A stretch of DNA of 64,000 bases from Actinoplanes derwentensis (GCF_900104725.1 NZ_LT629758.1:9448001-9512000), one strand, 5' to 3'. Counted from the stretch's first letter, positions 24,097 through 33,718 are shown. Notes: generated by a model from the letters alone, not told the origin. Translations and numbers: made by a program.

Positions 24097-25560
24097 ATGT
24101 TCACTGCTGAGGCCCGCCCCCCTGATGCGGCTCGATCCGAGTCGCTGGGTGACAGATGGATCGCCCTCACCGGGCTGTCCGCGGTATTCCTGTTCGAGAT
24201 GCTCGACAACTCCATCCTCAACGTCGCGCTGCCCACGATCGGCCGTGAGCTGCAGGCGACGACCACCGCGCTGCAGTGGGTGACCGGCGCGTACTCGGTC
24301 GTCTTCGGCGGCCTGATGCTGCTGTTCGGGGCGATCGCCGACCGGTTCGGGCGGCGCCGGGTGATGCTGACCGGACTGGTCCTGCTGGGCGCCGCGAGTC
24401 TTGCGACCATGTTCGTGTCGACCGCCGGGCAGCTCATCGCGGTACGGGCGTGCATGGGAGCCGCGGCCGCGATGACCACCCCGGGCTCCATGGCGTTGGC
24501 CTTCCGGCTGTTCCGGGCCGACGACCTGCGTGTACGGGCCATCACGGTCATCTCTACCGCCGGGCTGGTGGGTCTCGCGATCGGCCCGACGGCAGGCGGG
24601 TTGGTGCTCGCCGTCGCCCCATGGCAGGTCCTGCTTCTCATCAATGTGCCGATCGCCGCACTCGCGTTCGCCGGCATCCGCCTCGGCGTCGCCGCCGACG
24701 ACCCGAGCAGCCTGCATGCCGACCCACTCGACACCCCGGGTGCGGTTCTGGGCACGGCAACGATCATCCTGGCCCTGGTCACGCCGACTTTGTTCGTCGA
24801 CGAGGGCGGTGCGTCGTGGGCGCCCTGGACCGCCGCCGCGGCAGCGCTCGTAACGACCGCGGCCTTCGTGCTACGCGAGCGGACGGCACGTCACCCCCTG
24901 CTCGACCTGAGGCTGCTGGCGGTGCCGTTGGTATCCAGCGGCCTGGCCTACAAGGCTGCCGCTGGCCTTGCCGTCGCCGGCCTCGGCTACCTGGTGACAC
25001 TGCTGCTGCAGTTCGCCTGGGGCTGGTCCCCGGCGATGGCGGCAGTAGGCATGCTGCCGCAGGTCGTCGTGCTGCTCGCCGGGGGTCGGCTCGTGGCCCC
25101 CTTCGTACGGCGCGTCGGCCTGGAACGTGCGGCCTGGCTGAGCGCCGCGGCGGTCGTCACCGGTCTCGCCGCCTTCGCCGCACTGAACAGGTTCGGCTAC
25201 CCCGGGGTGCTGATCGCGCTCGTGCTCGTCGCCGCCGGCATGCGCGTCGTCGGGGTCGTGGCCGGCAACAACGTGCTGCGGGGCTTGCCGGAGAACCGCA
25301 CCTCGATCGGCGCGGCACTCGTCGATACCTCCAGTGAACTCGCGACGGGCGTCGGCATCGCCGCCACCGGCACCATCCTGGCCGCCCTGTTCACCGGCAG
25401 CCTTACCGCCTCGAACTGGAGCACCGCACAAGCCGGGCAGTTCCAGCAGGCGATGACCATCGCGGCTCTCGCCCTCACCGCGGTCGCTGCCGCACTCGTC
25501 ACCTACGGCGTCATCCGTTCGCGCACCACCGTTTCCGTCAAGGAGATCCACCATGCCTGA
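24097..25560 (+). CDS. MFS multidrug exporter, DHA2 (EmrB/QacA) family, 14 membrane spans
   Basis: A 487-aa major facilitator. LDNSILNVALPTI near residues 36-48 is the DHA2 signature in the first membrane helix. GAIADRFGRRRVML near 80-95 is the loop 2-3 motif A. The hydrophobic profile fits 14 spans. Such pumps exchange protons for drugs or secondary metabolites. It is controlled by the divergent TetR gene and overlaps the following esterase gene by eight bases, so exporter and esterase are cotranscribed. The substrate cannot be read from sequence. The ATG at 24097 comes immediately after the operator region, so the leader is very short. Confidence 0.9.
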   Translation: MFTAEARPPDAARSESLGDRWIALTGLSAVFLFEMLDNSILNVALPTIGRELQATTTALQWVTGAYSVVFGGLMLLFGAIADRFGRRRVMLTGLVLLGAASLATMFVSTAGQLIAVRACMGAAAAMTTPGSMALAFRLFRADDLRVRAITVISTAGLVGLAIGPTAGGLVLAVAPWQVLLLINVPIAALAFAGIRLGVAADDPSSLHADPLDTPGAVLGTATIILALVTPTLFVDEGGASWAPWTAAAAALVTTAAFVLRERTARHPLLDLRLLAVPLVSSGLAYKAAAGLAVAGLGYLVTLLLQFAWGWSPAMAAVGMLPQVVVLLAGGRLVAPFVRRVGLERAAWLSAAAVVTGLAAFAALNRFGYPGVLIALVLVAAGMRVVGVVAGNNVLRGLPENRTSIGAALVDTSSELATGVGIAATGTILAALFTGSLTASNWSTAQAGQFQQAMTIAALALTAVAAALVTYGVIRSRTTVSVKEIHHA

Positions 25561-26551
25561 TGTCCTGCCGCGCCCACCGTTCGACCCCGAACTCGGGGTG
25601 TTCCTCACCGCCATGCACGAACGCGGCCCTTTCACCCTGACCACCGACATGCTGCCGCGCATGCGGATGCTGGACACGACCGAACAGGCACTCGACGACC
25701 GGCTGAAGGCCCGCGGTTGGCACCGCCGCACCCTGACCGTCCCCGGATACCAGGGTGCCCCTATCAACCTGGCGGTCATCAGCCGTATCGGGCGCACCGG
25801 TCCGGCGACATGCTTCTACACCATGCACGGCGGCGGCATGATGTTCGGCCACTACCTCGGCAACCTCGACTCCTACGACGACTGGCTGCTCATCCACGAC
25901 GATGTCGTCCTGGTCAGCGTCGACTACCGACTCGCCCCTGAGCACCCCGACCCCTATCCGGTCGAGGACTGCTACGCAGGCCTGCTGTGGACCGCCGCCC
26001 ACGGCGACGAACTAGGAATCGACCCCGCGCGTATCGTGCTGGTCGGGCAGAGCGCCGGCGGCGGACTCGCCGCGGGCACCGCACTACTGGCCCGTGACAG
26101 GCAAGGACCACCACTGTTCGGCCAGATCCTGATCTCCCCGATGCTCGACGACAGTGACTCGACCGTCTCGACCCGCCAGATCGACGGCGTCGGCATCGCC
26201 GACCGCGCCATGACCCGCTTCGGCTGGACCGCCTACCTCGGCGACCGGCGCGGCGGCGACGACGTGTCCATCTACGCCGCCCCGGCCCGTGCCACCGACC
26301 TGACCGGCATGCCACCGACCTACATCGACTGCGCCAGCGCCGAAGTGTTCCGCGACGAAACCGTGGGCTACGCCAGCGGACTCTGGCACGCCGGAATCGA
26401 CACCGAACTACACGTCTGGCCCGGCGGATTCCACGGCTTCACCAGCATGATGCCGCAAGCAACACTGTCCCGGGCCGCTACCGCCGCACTGTCGGCCTGG
26501 ACCGACCGGCTGCTCGCTGGACGATCTGCCGACGCCGCGCGAGTCGCGTAG
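25553..26551 (+). CDS. Alpha/beta-hydrolase fold-3 esterase (HSL family)
   Basis: A 332-aa esterase or lipase of the hormone-sensitive-lipase family. Oxyanion-hole motif HGGG at 92-95 (YTMHGGGMMFGHYL), VDYRLAPEHPDP, and the nucleophile elbow GQSAGGGLA with Ser167 are all present. The catalytic His lies in GGFHGFTS near residue 288, with an acidic partner near DCASAEVF. No signal peptide, so cytoplasmic. The start codon ATG at 25553 overlaps the exporter gene, which implies coupled translation. Together with the exporter it probably serves detoxification of an ester compound sensed by the TetR protein; that role is inference. Confidence 0.88.
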   Translation: MPDVLPRPPFDPELGVFLTAMHERGPFTLTTDMLPRMRMLDTTEQALDDRLKARGWHRRTLTVPGYQGAPINLAVISRIGRTGPATCFYTMHGGGMMFGHYLGNLDSYDDWLLIHDDVVLVSVDYRLAPEHPDPYPVEDCYAGLLWTAAHGDELGIDPARIVLVGQSAGGGLAAGTALLARDRQGPPLFGQILISPMLDDSDSTVSTRQIDGVGIADRAMTRFGWTAYLGDRRGGDDVSIYAAPARATDLTGMPPTYIDCASAEVFRDETVGYASGLWHAGIDTELHVWPGGFHGFTSMMPQATLSRAATAALSAWTDRLLAGRSADAARVA

Positions 26552-26618
26552 CGCAAGCTCTGCTGAGCATCTGCGCGGCCGCGAGCGCATCTGACGGACG
26601 GATTACCGACCGGTACGG

Positions 26619-26728
26619 GCCTGCGAGACGTGCTACGACCGGTTCTCGCGCTGGGAACAGGGCGGCATCTGGGCCAAAAATCGAGCGGTGGACGCAGGCC
26701 GACGCGGATGCCGCGGGTGCTGAATCGC
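26619..26728 (+). pseudogene. IS5-type transposase remnant
   Basis: The frame reads TCYDRFSRWEQGGIWAK, and after a one-base change near 26678 it continues IERWTQADADAAGAE. This resembles the short conserved segment of IS5-group transposases (RFxRWxxxGxW). Only about 35 codons remain. The rest of 26552-27025 has no gene I can support. Confidence 0.45.
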
Positions 26729-27025
26729 CGACGAGACCGGGTTCATCAAGATCGGAAGCGTTCTCGGCCTGTCCTACTCCCCGGGCAGCGAGCTCAAGGT
26801 GGGTTTTGTCTACAGTGCCGCACTCGGCATGTCGGCTTCTACGACTCGAGTTTCGATCTCACCTCAGACGGCCGTATCCTGCTGTGGAGCGCGTCATACG
26901 CCTGCGACGACGACTGTGGGGCGGGGTATGGGCCCAGTACTTCAACCAGCGGGACGGGTCTCACCCAACCGTTCGCCCCGGCCGGGCTTCCATGCCGCCC
27001 TGGCCTTCCCGACGGCCCGGCCGTG

Positions 27026-27427
27026 ATGAACAAACCCGCCTCCTGGCTGGTTGTGATCGTCCTGGGCCTGGTCTGCGGCGGTCTGGTCTGGATGCCACCG
27101 TCCACCTACCGGGCGCGGCTGTTCGGCCAGTCCGGCACGATGGTCATCGCCGTCTGCAACCCCGCGACCTCCGGCGCCCAGCGGGTCCAGTGGACCTGCG
27201 CCGGCGACTTCACCCCGGACGACGACGAGCCCGTACGGCAGGTGACCTTCGAGTCCACAACCGAACGTCTCGCCGGTTCCGAGGTGCAAGCCGATGCGAC
27301 AAGCACTACCGCCACCGAGGTCCAACCCCGCACCACCGGCCTGAACACCTTGCTGCTGTGTCCGCTGCTGATCATCGCGGTGATCGTCGTGGGAGGGGTC
27401 CGAGCGTGGTCGACCCGGCGACGCTGA
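27026..27427 (+). CDS. Small two-span membrane protein, unknown function
   Basis: A 133-aa protein with hydrophobic segments near residues 7-26 (WLVVIVLGLVCGGLVWMP) and near 103-124 (LNTLLLCPLLIIAVIVVGG), and an external loop with Cys residues in AVCNP and WTCAGDF. The end is positively charged. No family recognised. The ATG at 27026 has a GTG one codon before it. The frame is open for another 130 codons upstream, but that part shows no coding character and overlaps the transposase remnant. Confidence 0.5.
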   Translation: MNKPASWLVVIVLGLVCGGLVWMPPSTYRARLFGQSGTMVIAVCNPATSGAQRVQWTCAGDFTPDDDEPVRQVTFESTTERLAGSEVQADATSTTATEVQPRTTGLNTLLLCPLLIIAVIVVGGVRAWSTRRR

Positions 27428-27461
27428 CGCCGTCTCACACGTCAGGTAACCGGGCCAGAAC

Positions 27462-28400
27462 CTAGGCGGCAGCCCGGTTGGCCAGCCACTTCAGAATCGC
27501 CTCGGTCGTCTCCCGCGGCTTCTCCTGCTGGATCCAATGACCGCAGTCCAGGCTGATCACTTGCACATTCGGCACGTGTTCGGTCAGTCCTTCCGCTCTC
27601 GCGACCGTGTCGCGGTCGCCGTAGATCATGAGGGCGGGCTGTCGGACGATCGGGTCCACTTCCGCGAGTAGGTGCCAGTCGCGGTCCAGGTTCCGGTACC
27701 AGTTGATGCCGCCCGTGAACCCTGTTGATTCGAAGGCGGAGACGAAGACGGCCAGTTCGCTGTCGTTCATGACGGGCTCACCGAGCGGGGTTTCCGCTCG
27801 GGCGATGTTGATCAGCGAGTTGCCCGGCTGAGGTTCTGCGGGGGGCACGTTCTTCCGGTACAGGTTCCGAAGGAATCGGAACGTGTCCTCCTCGAACACG
27901 GCGTCCGCGACGCCCGGCTGCCGGTTGAAATGGACGAAGTAGAAGTCGGGGCCGAGCACGGCCTCCATGAAATCGATCCAGGGAATCTCTCCGCGCTCTT
28001 GGTAGGGAACGCTCAGCGCCACCACGCCGTTGACCCGGTTCGGGTGCAGCAGGGCCAGGCCCCAGACGACGAATGCGCCCCAGTCATGGCCGACGAAGGT
28101 GGCATCCTCGTAGCCGTAGTGATCGAGGAGGGCGACGAGGTCACCCGACAGGTGCTCGATGTCGTAGTCCGTCACTTCGGCGGGACGGGACGAATTGCCG
28201 TAACCCCGCTGGTTCGGAACGATGACGTGGTAGCCCGCGGCGGCCAGGGCCGGCACCTGATGACGCCATGAGAAGGCGTGCTCCGGCCAGCCGTGACAGA
28301 GAACGATGGGGTTCCCCGCGTTCTGCCGGCCGGCTTCGAAGACTTCGAGTTCCACACCGTTGACCGAAATGCGGGTGGGCTCGGGAAAGTCAGTTGTCAT
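27462..28400 (-). CDS. Alpha/beta hydrolase, soluble epoxide hydrolase type
   Basis: A 312-aa enzyme. HGWPE at 36-40 forms the oxyanion region of epoxide hydrolases, PNQRGYGNSSRP follows, and the nucleophile elbow GHDWGA carries Asp106, which forms the ester intermediate in epoxide hydrolases and dehalogenases. LDCGHWIQQEKP near the C-terminus holds the catalytic His. The start MTTDFPEPTR at 28398-28400 is preferred to one ten codons upstream because it leaves room for the divergent promoter. It faces a WYL-domain regulator across 54 bp, which probably controls it. The substrate is unknown. Confidence 0.87.
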   Translation of the reverse strand: MTTDFPEPTRISVNGVELEVFEAGRQNAGNPIVLCHGWPEHAFSWRHQVPALAAAGYHVIVPNQRGYGNSSRPAEVTDYDIEHLSGDLVALLDHYGYEDATFVGHDWGAFVVWGLALLHPNRVNGVVALSVPYQERGEIPWIDFMEAVLGPDFYFVHFNRQPGVADAVFEEDTFRFLRNLYRKNVPPAEPQPGNSLINIARAETPLGEPVMNDSELAVFVSAFESTGFTGGINWYRNLDRDWHLLAEVDPIVRQPALMIYGDRDTVARAEGLTEHVPNVQVISLDCGHWIQQEKPRETTEAILKWLANRAAA

Positions 28401-28454
28401 GCCGGTATCTTGCGGACCGAAACCGGTCATCTACTGACAGGTTTTAGTGGAAGT

Positions 28455-29468
28455 GTGATCCGGGTGCGAGCCGACCGATTGATGGCCATCGTCCTTCTGC
28501 TGCAACATCGCGAGCAGGTGACCGCAGCGGAGGTAGCCCGGGAGTTGGAGATCTCCGAGCGCACCGCCCGCCGCGACCTCGACGCCCTGGGCACCGCCGG
28601 CGTGCCGGTGTACTCCGTACAGGGCCGAGGCGGCGGCTGGCGCCTCGTCGGCGGCGCCCGCACCGACCTGTCCGGGTTGACCGCGAGCGAGGCCCGCGCC
28701 CTGTTCCTGGTCGCCGGCCCGGCCTCGTCTGTCACACCGGCCCTGAAAGCGGCGCTGCGCAAGCTCGTCCGTGCCTTGCCGGAGCCGTTCCGGGCGCAGG
28801 CCGCGGCGGCGGCGTCGTCGCACGTCACGGACCCGCAACGACGGGGGTCGAGTCGGGCCGAGCCCCGACCGCCTCGCTTCCTCGCCGAGTTGCAGGACGC
28901 GGTGATCCGGGGCATCCAGATCCGGCTCGGCTATGTCGACCGCGAACGTACCGAAACCGAGCGAACCGTCCACCCGCTGGGCATCGTCGCCAAAGGTCCG
29001 TCGTGGTACCTCGTCGCCGACACCGAGACCGGCCGGCGGACCTTCCGGATCGACCGCGTGTCGTCCGTCGACCCGACCGGCGATCCCGTTCACCGGCCCG
29101 ACGACTTCGACCTTGCCGAGAGCTGGCGTGCGATCGCCGACGAGGTCGAACGCAAGCGGACACCCCTCGAGGCCCGGGCGATGTGCGCGCCCCACGGGAT
29201 AGGTGTGCTCCGGATGGGGTTCGGCGCTCGGCTCGAAGTGGGAGGTTCCACGACCGACGGCCGCATCGAGGTCGTGATCCGCGGCAACGACGAATACATA
29301 CTCGCCGGTGAGCTTGCGGGGCTGGTCGATTGGATCGAGGTGACCGGCCCTCCGCGAGTGCGGGACCACTTGGCCTCGATCGGCAACGCCCTCGTCGAGC
29401 GATACAGCTCAGACCCGAACGGACGTCGTACGGCACAACCTCGGCAGTTCAGTGGTGTTTCGGCGTAG
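28455..29468 (+). CDS. YafY-type HTH/WYL-domain transcriptional regulator
   Basis: A 337-aa regulator. Residues about 5-60 form the winged helix (RLMAIVLLLQHREQVTAAEV, SERTARRDLDALGTAGVPVY). Residues about 135-205 are the WYL domain (IRLGYVDRERTETERTVHPL, GPSWYLVADTETGRRTFRID), with a WCX-type C-terminal extension to about 320. WYL proteins sense small ligands or nucleic acids. The GTG at 28455 gives the usual short N-terminus. It is divergent from the epoxide hydrolase; ACCGAAACCGGT and CTGACAGG in the gap are candidate contact sites. The last 15 residues run into a piece of the R repeat, so its natural C-terminus may have been altered. Confidence 0.85.
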   Translation: MIRVRADRLMAIVLLLQHREQVTAAEVARELEISERTARRDLDALGTAGVPVYSVQGRGGGWRLVGGARTDLSGLTASEARALFLVAGPASSVTPALKAALRKLVRALPEPFRAQAAAAASSHVTDPQRRGSSRAEPRPPRFLAELQDAVIRGIQIRLGYVDRERTETERTVHPLGIVAKGPSWYLVADTETGRRTFRIDRVSSVDPTGDPVHRPDDFDLAESWRAIADEVERKRTPLEARAMCAPHGIGVLRMGFGARLEVGGSTTDGRIEVVIRGNDEYILAGELAGLVDWIEVTGPPRVRDHLASIGNALVERYSSDPNGRRTAQPRQFSGVSA

Positions 29469-29528
29469 TCGAATCACCGCCTGCATGACCTCGGGGTCTC
29501 GGCCCATGGGGAGCGCGTTGGAGCACCG
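29447..29528. repeat. R repeat, copy 4 (left part only)
   Basis: About 80 bp that match the left part of copies 1 and 2, including GCATGACCT, then GGGGTC and GGAGCGCGTTGG. It overlaps the last codons of the WYL gene and reaches into the gap before the EamA-GAF gene. No tRNA-like end is present here. The remaining sequence to 29659 shows no gene. Confidence 0.6.
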
Positions 29529-29659
29529 GGGGACTGTGCCAGGAGCGGCGCTGAGGTACTGACGGTGGGAGGAGCAGAGTGACGCACTGTTTGACCAGGT
29601 CATTGAGCTGGCCGGGCACGGGCGTGTGCGGCCTGCTGCTGGGGTGAGCGTGGCCGGGC

Positions 29660-31039
29660 TCAGGCGTTCAGGTGGCGGGCCGGCTCCAAGGTGAGGCGGG
29701 CCAGGATCTCGGCCAGGTCGGCGGCGACCGCGTCGGCGATGCGCAGGTCCGCGGCGGTGTAGCTGCCGGGGGTGTGCAGCAGGTTGAGACAGCCGAGGAA
29801 ACGGCCGTCCCGGGTCACCACCGCGTTGATCGCCGCGCCGAGCCGCAGCGCGGTCAGGGTGTCGTGGTGTTCGAACGCGTCGGATTCCAGGTCGCCGGGG
29901 TCGTCGGTGAGGTAGGACTCCCGCCGGACCACGCACTGTTCGATCCAGTCGGCGCCGAGGCCGGCTGAGACGCCGCCGGGCCGGTAGACCTCGGGCATCG
30001 AGGTGTAGATCCGGACCAGGTCCCGGCTTTCGGGCCGCCACAGGGAGACGGTGGCGAGCCGGGCGCCGATCTGGTCGACGGCCTGCCCGACGGCGGCGGT
30101 GATCGCCGCGTTGTCGGTCGCCGTGAGGGTGAGATCGACGATGTCCTCGGCGACGGGCCCGAGTCCGGGTTCGGAAACCGGGGCGGCGGACCGGCTGACC
30201 AGCATCACGCCGGCGACGGCGATGCAGCCGCCGATGACGGCGGCCGGGGCCGGGGTCTCGTCGAGCAGCAGCCAGCCCAGGGTGATGGAGATCAGCGGCA
30301 CGGCGAAGAGCAGCGAGCCGCCCTCGGCGACGCTCGTCTCGGCCAGCGACCGGGCCCAGAACACGTAGGCGAGCGCGGTGCTGACCAGCACGAGCGCGGC
30401 GAGCGCGAGCCAGGTGCGGCCCTGCCAGGCGGTGAGGTGCAGGTCGAACGGGGCTAGCGGCAGGGTCAGCAGGCCACCCCACAGGCAGCCCCAGAAGACC
30501 ATCTCGATCGCCGGAATCCGGCTGAGCAGGGGCTGCTGCCAGATAAGGTAGAGCGCGAGGATAAATGCCGCGAACAGGATTATCAGTGCATTCCAGTCGA
30601 GGCCGAGACGTCCCCCGCCGAAGACCGCGACCATCGCCACGCCGGTCATCGCGACGATCGTCCCGGCGATGCCGCGGGGTGTGATCCGTTCACCGAGCAG
30701 CAGGCGGCCGAGGATCAGTGCGAAGACCGGTGACGTGTTCAGCAGCAGGCTCGTCGTCCCGGCGGGCACCGTCGTCTGCCCGAGGTTGAGCAGGGTGCCG
30801 TAGGCGGCGTAGCCGATCGCCGAGACTCCGAAGGCCCGGAGCAGGTCGCCGCGCCGGGCGACCAGTCTCCGACGCCGGATCAGCAGGTACAGCCCGATCA
30901 CCAGGGCCGCCCCGAGGAAACGCGCCGGGGTCAGGTCGAGCGGGCTGATCACCCGCAGGAGTTCGCCGGTCGCCACGTAGGTGGGCGCCGACGTGATCAC
31001 CATCAGGGTGCCGGGACGACGAAGCCAGGCCAACTGCAC
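29660..31039 (-). CDS. EamA/DMT-type transporter fused to a GAF domain
   Basis: A 459-aa protein. Residues about 5-285 are two EamA repeats of five membrane helices each, the drug/metabolite exporter architecture (LLLNTSPVFALILGRLLLGE, LAYVFWARSLAETSVAEGGS). After a short linker, residues about 300-450 form a soluble GAF domain (TDNAAITAAVGQAVDQIGAR, VVRRESYLTDDPGD, INAVVTRDGRFLGCLNLLH). EamA proteins normally end after the tenth helix, so a sensory GAF tail is unusual and suggests ligand- or redox-gated transport. There is no frameshift between the parts. It is divergent from the ABC uptake operon with 126 bp between the starts. Confidence 0.83.
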   Translation of the reverse strand: MQLAWLRRPGTLMVITSAPTYVATGELLRVISPLDLTPARFLGAALVIGLYLLIRRRRLVARRGDLLRAFGVSAIGYAAYGTLLNLGQTTVPAGTTSLLLNTSPVFALILGRLLLGERITPRGIAGTIVAMTGVAMVAVFGGGRLGLDWNALIILFAAFILALYLIWQQPLLSRIPAIEMVFWGCLWGGLLTLPLAPFDLHLTAWQGRTWLALAALVLVSTALAYVFWARSLAETSVAEGGSLLFAVPLISITLGWLLLDETPAPAAVIGGCIAVAGVMLVSRSAAPVSEPGLGPVAEDIVDLTLTATDNAAITAAVGQAVDQIGARLATVSLWRPESRDLVRIYTSMPEVYRPGGVSAGLGADWIEQCVVRRESYLTDDPGDLESDAFEHHDTLTALRLGAAINAVVTRDGRFLGCLNLLHTPGSYTAADLRIADAVAADLAEILARLTLEPARHLNA

Positions 31040-31116
31040 GGACGTTCCCCACCCCGGTCGGTTACATGATCTTTACAGGCCGCCATTGCCAACCCTAGGC
31101 CTTATTCGTACGGTAC

Positions 31117-31143
31117 ATCAAATAACTTGTACAGCTGTTTGAT
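31117..31143. promoter_or_regulatory. Inverted repeat upstream of the ABC uptake operon
   Basis: ATCAAA at 31117-31122 and TTTGAT at 31138-31143 bracket a 15-bp core with TTGTACAGCTG. It lies in the only AT-rich part of the gap, just ahead of the operon that ends with its own TetR gene, so it is a candidate operator. Confidence 0.4.
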
Positions 31144-31165
31144 TAGGCGCCTTGGAAGGGTCACC

Positions 31166-32755
31166 GTGATAGATCGCTCGAACACTCCCGTCAGTGGTGT
31201 GTTGTCGCGTCGCTCGCTGCTCGCCGGCTCCGGCCTGGCGGTTCTGTCCACCGCCTTCCTGGCCGCCTGCGGCAGTGGCGGATCCGCGCTGCCGGCCGCC
31301 TCCGGAGCGGCGACCGGCACCGCCAAGCAGGGCGGCACGCTACGTATCGCCCGCCCGCCGGCCTCGACCGCGGAGACGCTCGACCCGGCCAGCTCCCTGT
31401 CGGCGTACGAATATCTCGGCGCCCTCTACAACCGGCTGGTCAAGCTCGACGAGGCCGGCAGCGTCCAGCCCGACCTGGCCGCCTCCTGGGAGAAGTCCGC
31501 GGACGCCAAGACCTGGACCTTCACCCTGCGCACCGGCGTCACCTGGCACGACGGCAAGTCGTTCACCGCGCAGGACGTCGTCTACTCGATCCAGCACATC
31601 CTGGACCCGGCGACCAAGTCCCCGCAGGCCGGTGTGCTCTCCACCTTCGTCGACGGCAAGTCGGTCACCGCCAAGGACGCGGCCACCGTCGTCTTCACCC
31701 TGGCCGCGCCGAACGCCGAGTTCGCCAGCCTGCTGACCAGCTACAACTGCTACATCATCCCGGACGGCTCGGCCGCCACGATCGGCAAGACCGGCATCGG
31801 CACCGGCCCGTTCAAGCTCGTCTCGTTCCAGGCCGCCGGGCCCGGCAAGGTGGCCCGCAACGACTCCTACTTCGGTGGCGCGGCCAAGCTCGACACCATC
31901 GAGTTCTCCTCCATCCCGGACACCCAGGCCCGGGTGAACGCGCTGCTCGCCGGGCAGATCGATTTCATCTCCCAGACCAACCTCGACTACGCCACCTCGC
32001 AGACCGTGCTGGCCTCGGCGAACGCGACGGTCGCCGCGGTCAAGAACGCCCAGTGGTACACCGTGCCGATGCTGAACACCTCGGCCGAGTTCCGTGATCC
32101 GCTGGTCCGCAAGGCGCTGGCGCACGCGTACAAGCCGGACGACGTGCTGCAGCTCGCCGTGCACGGCAGCGGCACCATCGCCCGCAACAACCCGGTCCCG
32201 CCGACCGACGCGTACTACCTCGACTACGGCCTCGACTACGACCTGGACAAGGCGAAGTCGCTGCTCCAGCGGGCCGGGATGTCGTCGCTGTCGGTGGACG
32301 TCTACACCTCCAGCTACGACTCGGTGCTCAGCCCGCTGGCCCTGGCGCTCAAGGGCAGCGTCGCCGACGCCGGGATCACGCTGACCGTGAAGAACTCCTC
32401 CGCGGACTCCTACTACACCGACGTGTGGATGAAGAAGCCGCTGATGACCAGCTACTGGTACACCGGCCGGCCGATCGACCAACTGCTCAACCAGCTGTTC
32501 CGGTCCGGTTCGTCGTACAACGAGAACGCGTACGCCAACCCGCAGCTCGACCAGACTCTGGACGCCGCCCGGGCCACCGTCGACGACGCCAAGCGCAAGA
32601 TCCTCTACCAGGACGCCCAGAAGATCCTGGTCGACGACGGCGCGGTGCTGACCCCGTTCTTCGCCGACCGGCTGGTCGGGATCGGCAAGAACATCACCGG
32701 ATACCGGGAGTACGGCTTCGAGTTCGACTACCTCGCCATCGGGCTGGTGGCGTAG
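31166..32755 (+). CDS. Peptide/opine-type ABC transporter substrate-binding lipoprotein
   Basis: A 529-aa extracytoplasmic binding protein of the SBP_bac_5 family. The signal peptide has a twin-Arg (Arg15-Arg16, SRRSLLAGSGL) and a lipobox LAAC with Cys35, so it is probably a Tat-exported lipoprotein. The mature part shows the family pattern: GGTLRIARPP, PDLAASWEKSADAKTWTFTL, TWHDGKSFTAQDVVYSI and GTGPFKLVSF. It delivers a peptide-like solute to the two permeases encoded next. The GTG at 31166 is preceded by GGAAGGG at the right distance. It is the first gene of an operon running to 39149. Confidence 0.92.
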   Translation: MIDRSNTPVSGVLSRRSLLAGSGLAVLSTAFLAACGSGGSALPAASGAATGTAKQGGTLRIARPPASTAETLDPASSLSAYEYLGALYNRLVKLDEAGSVQPDLAASWEKSADAKTWTFTLRTGVTWHDGKSFTAQDVVYSIQHILDPATKSPQAGVLSTFVDGKSVTAKDAATVVFTLAAPNAEFASLLTSYNCYIIPDGSAATIGKTGIGTGPFKLVSFQAAGPGKVARNDSYFGGAAKLDTIEFSSIPDTQARVNALLAGQIDFISQTNLDYATSQTVLASANATVAAVKNAQWYTVPMLNTSAEFRDPLVRKALAHAYKPDDVLQLAVHGSGTIARNNPVPPTDAYYLDYGLDYDLDKAKSLLQRAGMSSLSVDVYTSSYDSVLSPLALALKGSVADAGITLTVKNSSADSYYTDVWMKKPLMTSYWYTGRPIDQLLNQLFRSGSSYNENAYANPQLDQTLDAARATVDDAKRKILYQDAQKILVDDGAVLTPFFADRLVGIGKNITGYREYGFEFDYLAIGLVA

Positions 32756-32758
32756 CCG

Positions 32759-33718
32759 ATGGCGATCCGCATGGTGCTCACCAGGCTGGGCTGGGCGCTC
32801 GTCACGATCCTGCTCTCCGCGGTGCTCGTGTTCGTGGCGATCCAGTCCCTGCCCGGTGACGCGGCCACCCAGATCCTGGGCCAGAACGCGACACCGGAGG
32901 CGGTGGCCACCCTGCGCGCCCAGCTCGGCCTGGACCAGGAGCCGGTCCAGCGCTTCCTCAGTTGGCTCGGTAACGCGGTGACCGGCGACTTCGGCACCTC
33001 ACTGGCCAGCGGGCAGCCGGTCGGGACCGAGGTCGGGCAGGCGCTGCTGAACACCTCGTTCCTGGCCGCGGTGACGATTCTGGTCGGTTTCGTGCTGGCC
33101 TGCGTGCTCGGCCTGGTCGCCGGCGTCTACCGGGACCGCTGGCCGGACTCGGTGATCTCCACCCTGGCGCTGATCGGGATGAGCGTGCCCGAGTTCATCG
33201 TGGCCACCCTGCTGGTGCTGCTGCTGGCTATCACCTTCCCGGTGTTCCCGGCGGTGGTCACCGCCGGATCCAACGCGACGGTCCCCGAACTGCTCCCGTC
33301 GATGCCGCTGCCGGCATTGGCGCTGGTGATGGTGTCGGCGGCGTACATCATCCGGATGATGCGGACGTCGGTCATCGACGTGATGGAGACCGAATTCGTC
33401 CGGACCGCCCGCCTCAAAGGGGTGGCCCCGGCCCGGCTGATCCTGCGGCACGTGGTGCCGAGTGCCATCCTGCCCACCCTGAACGTCATCGCCATGAACG
33501 TGGCCTGGCTGATCGGTGGCGTCGTGGTGGTCGAGAGCATCTTCAACTATCCCGGCCTGGGCACCCTGATGATCCGCTCGGTGCAGAACCGGGACCTGCC
33601 GGTGATCCTGCTGATCGCGGTGCTCAGCGCGGTGACGTACGTGGTCTGCAACCTGCTCGCCGACCTCGCGGCCATCATGCTCAACCCGCGTCTGCGCTAT
33701 CCGAGGAGAGTGCGATGA
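32759..33718 (+). CDS. Peptide-type ABC transporter permease, DppB-like
   Basis: A 319-aa inner-membrane permease with six spans. The N-terminal sequence and the loop carrying LPGDAATQILGQNATPEAVA are typical of DppB/OppB. The cytoplasmic coupling loop is FVRTARLKGVAPARLILRHV, the EAA motif that docks the ATPase. It starts three bases after the binding-protein stop and overlaps the second permease gene by four bases. Confidence 0.93.
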   Translation: MAIRMVLTRLGWALVTILLSAVLVFVAIQSLPGDAATQILGQNATPEAVATLRAQLGLDQEPVQRFLSWLGNAVTGDFGTSLASGQPVGTEVGQALLNTSFLAAVTILVGFVLACVLGLVAGVYRDRWPDSVISTLALIGMSVPEFIVATLLVLLLAITFPVFPAVVTAGSNATVPELLPSMPLPALALVMVSAAYIIRMMRTSVIDVMETEFVRTARLKGVAPARLILRHVVPSAILPTLNVIAMNVAWLIGGVVVVESIFNYPGLGTLMIRSVQNRDLPVILLIAVLSAVTYVVCNLLADLAAIMLNPRLRYPRRVR

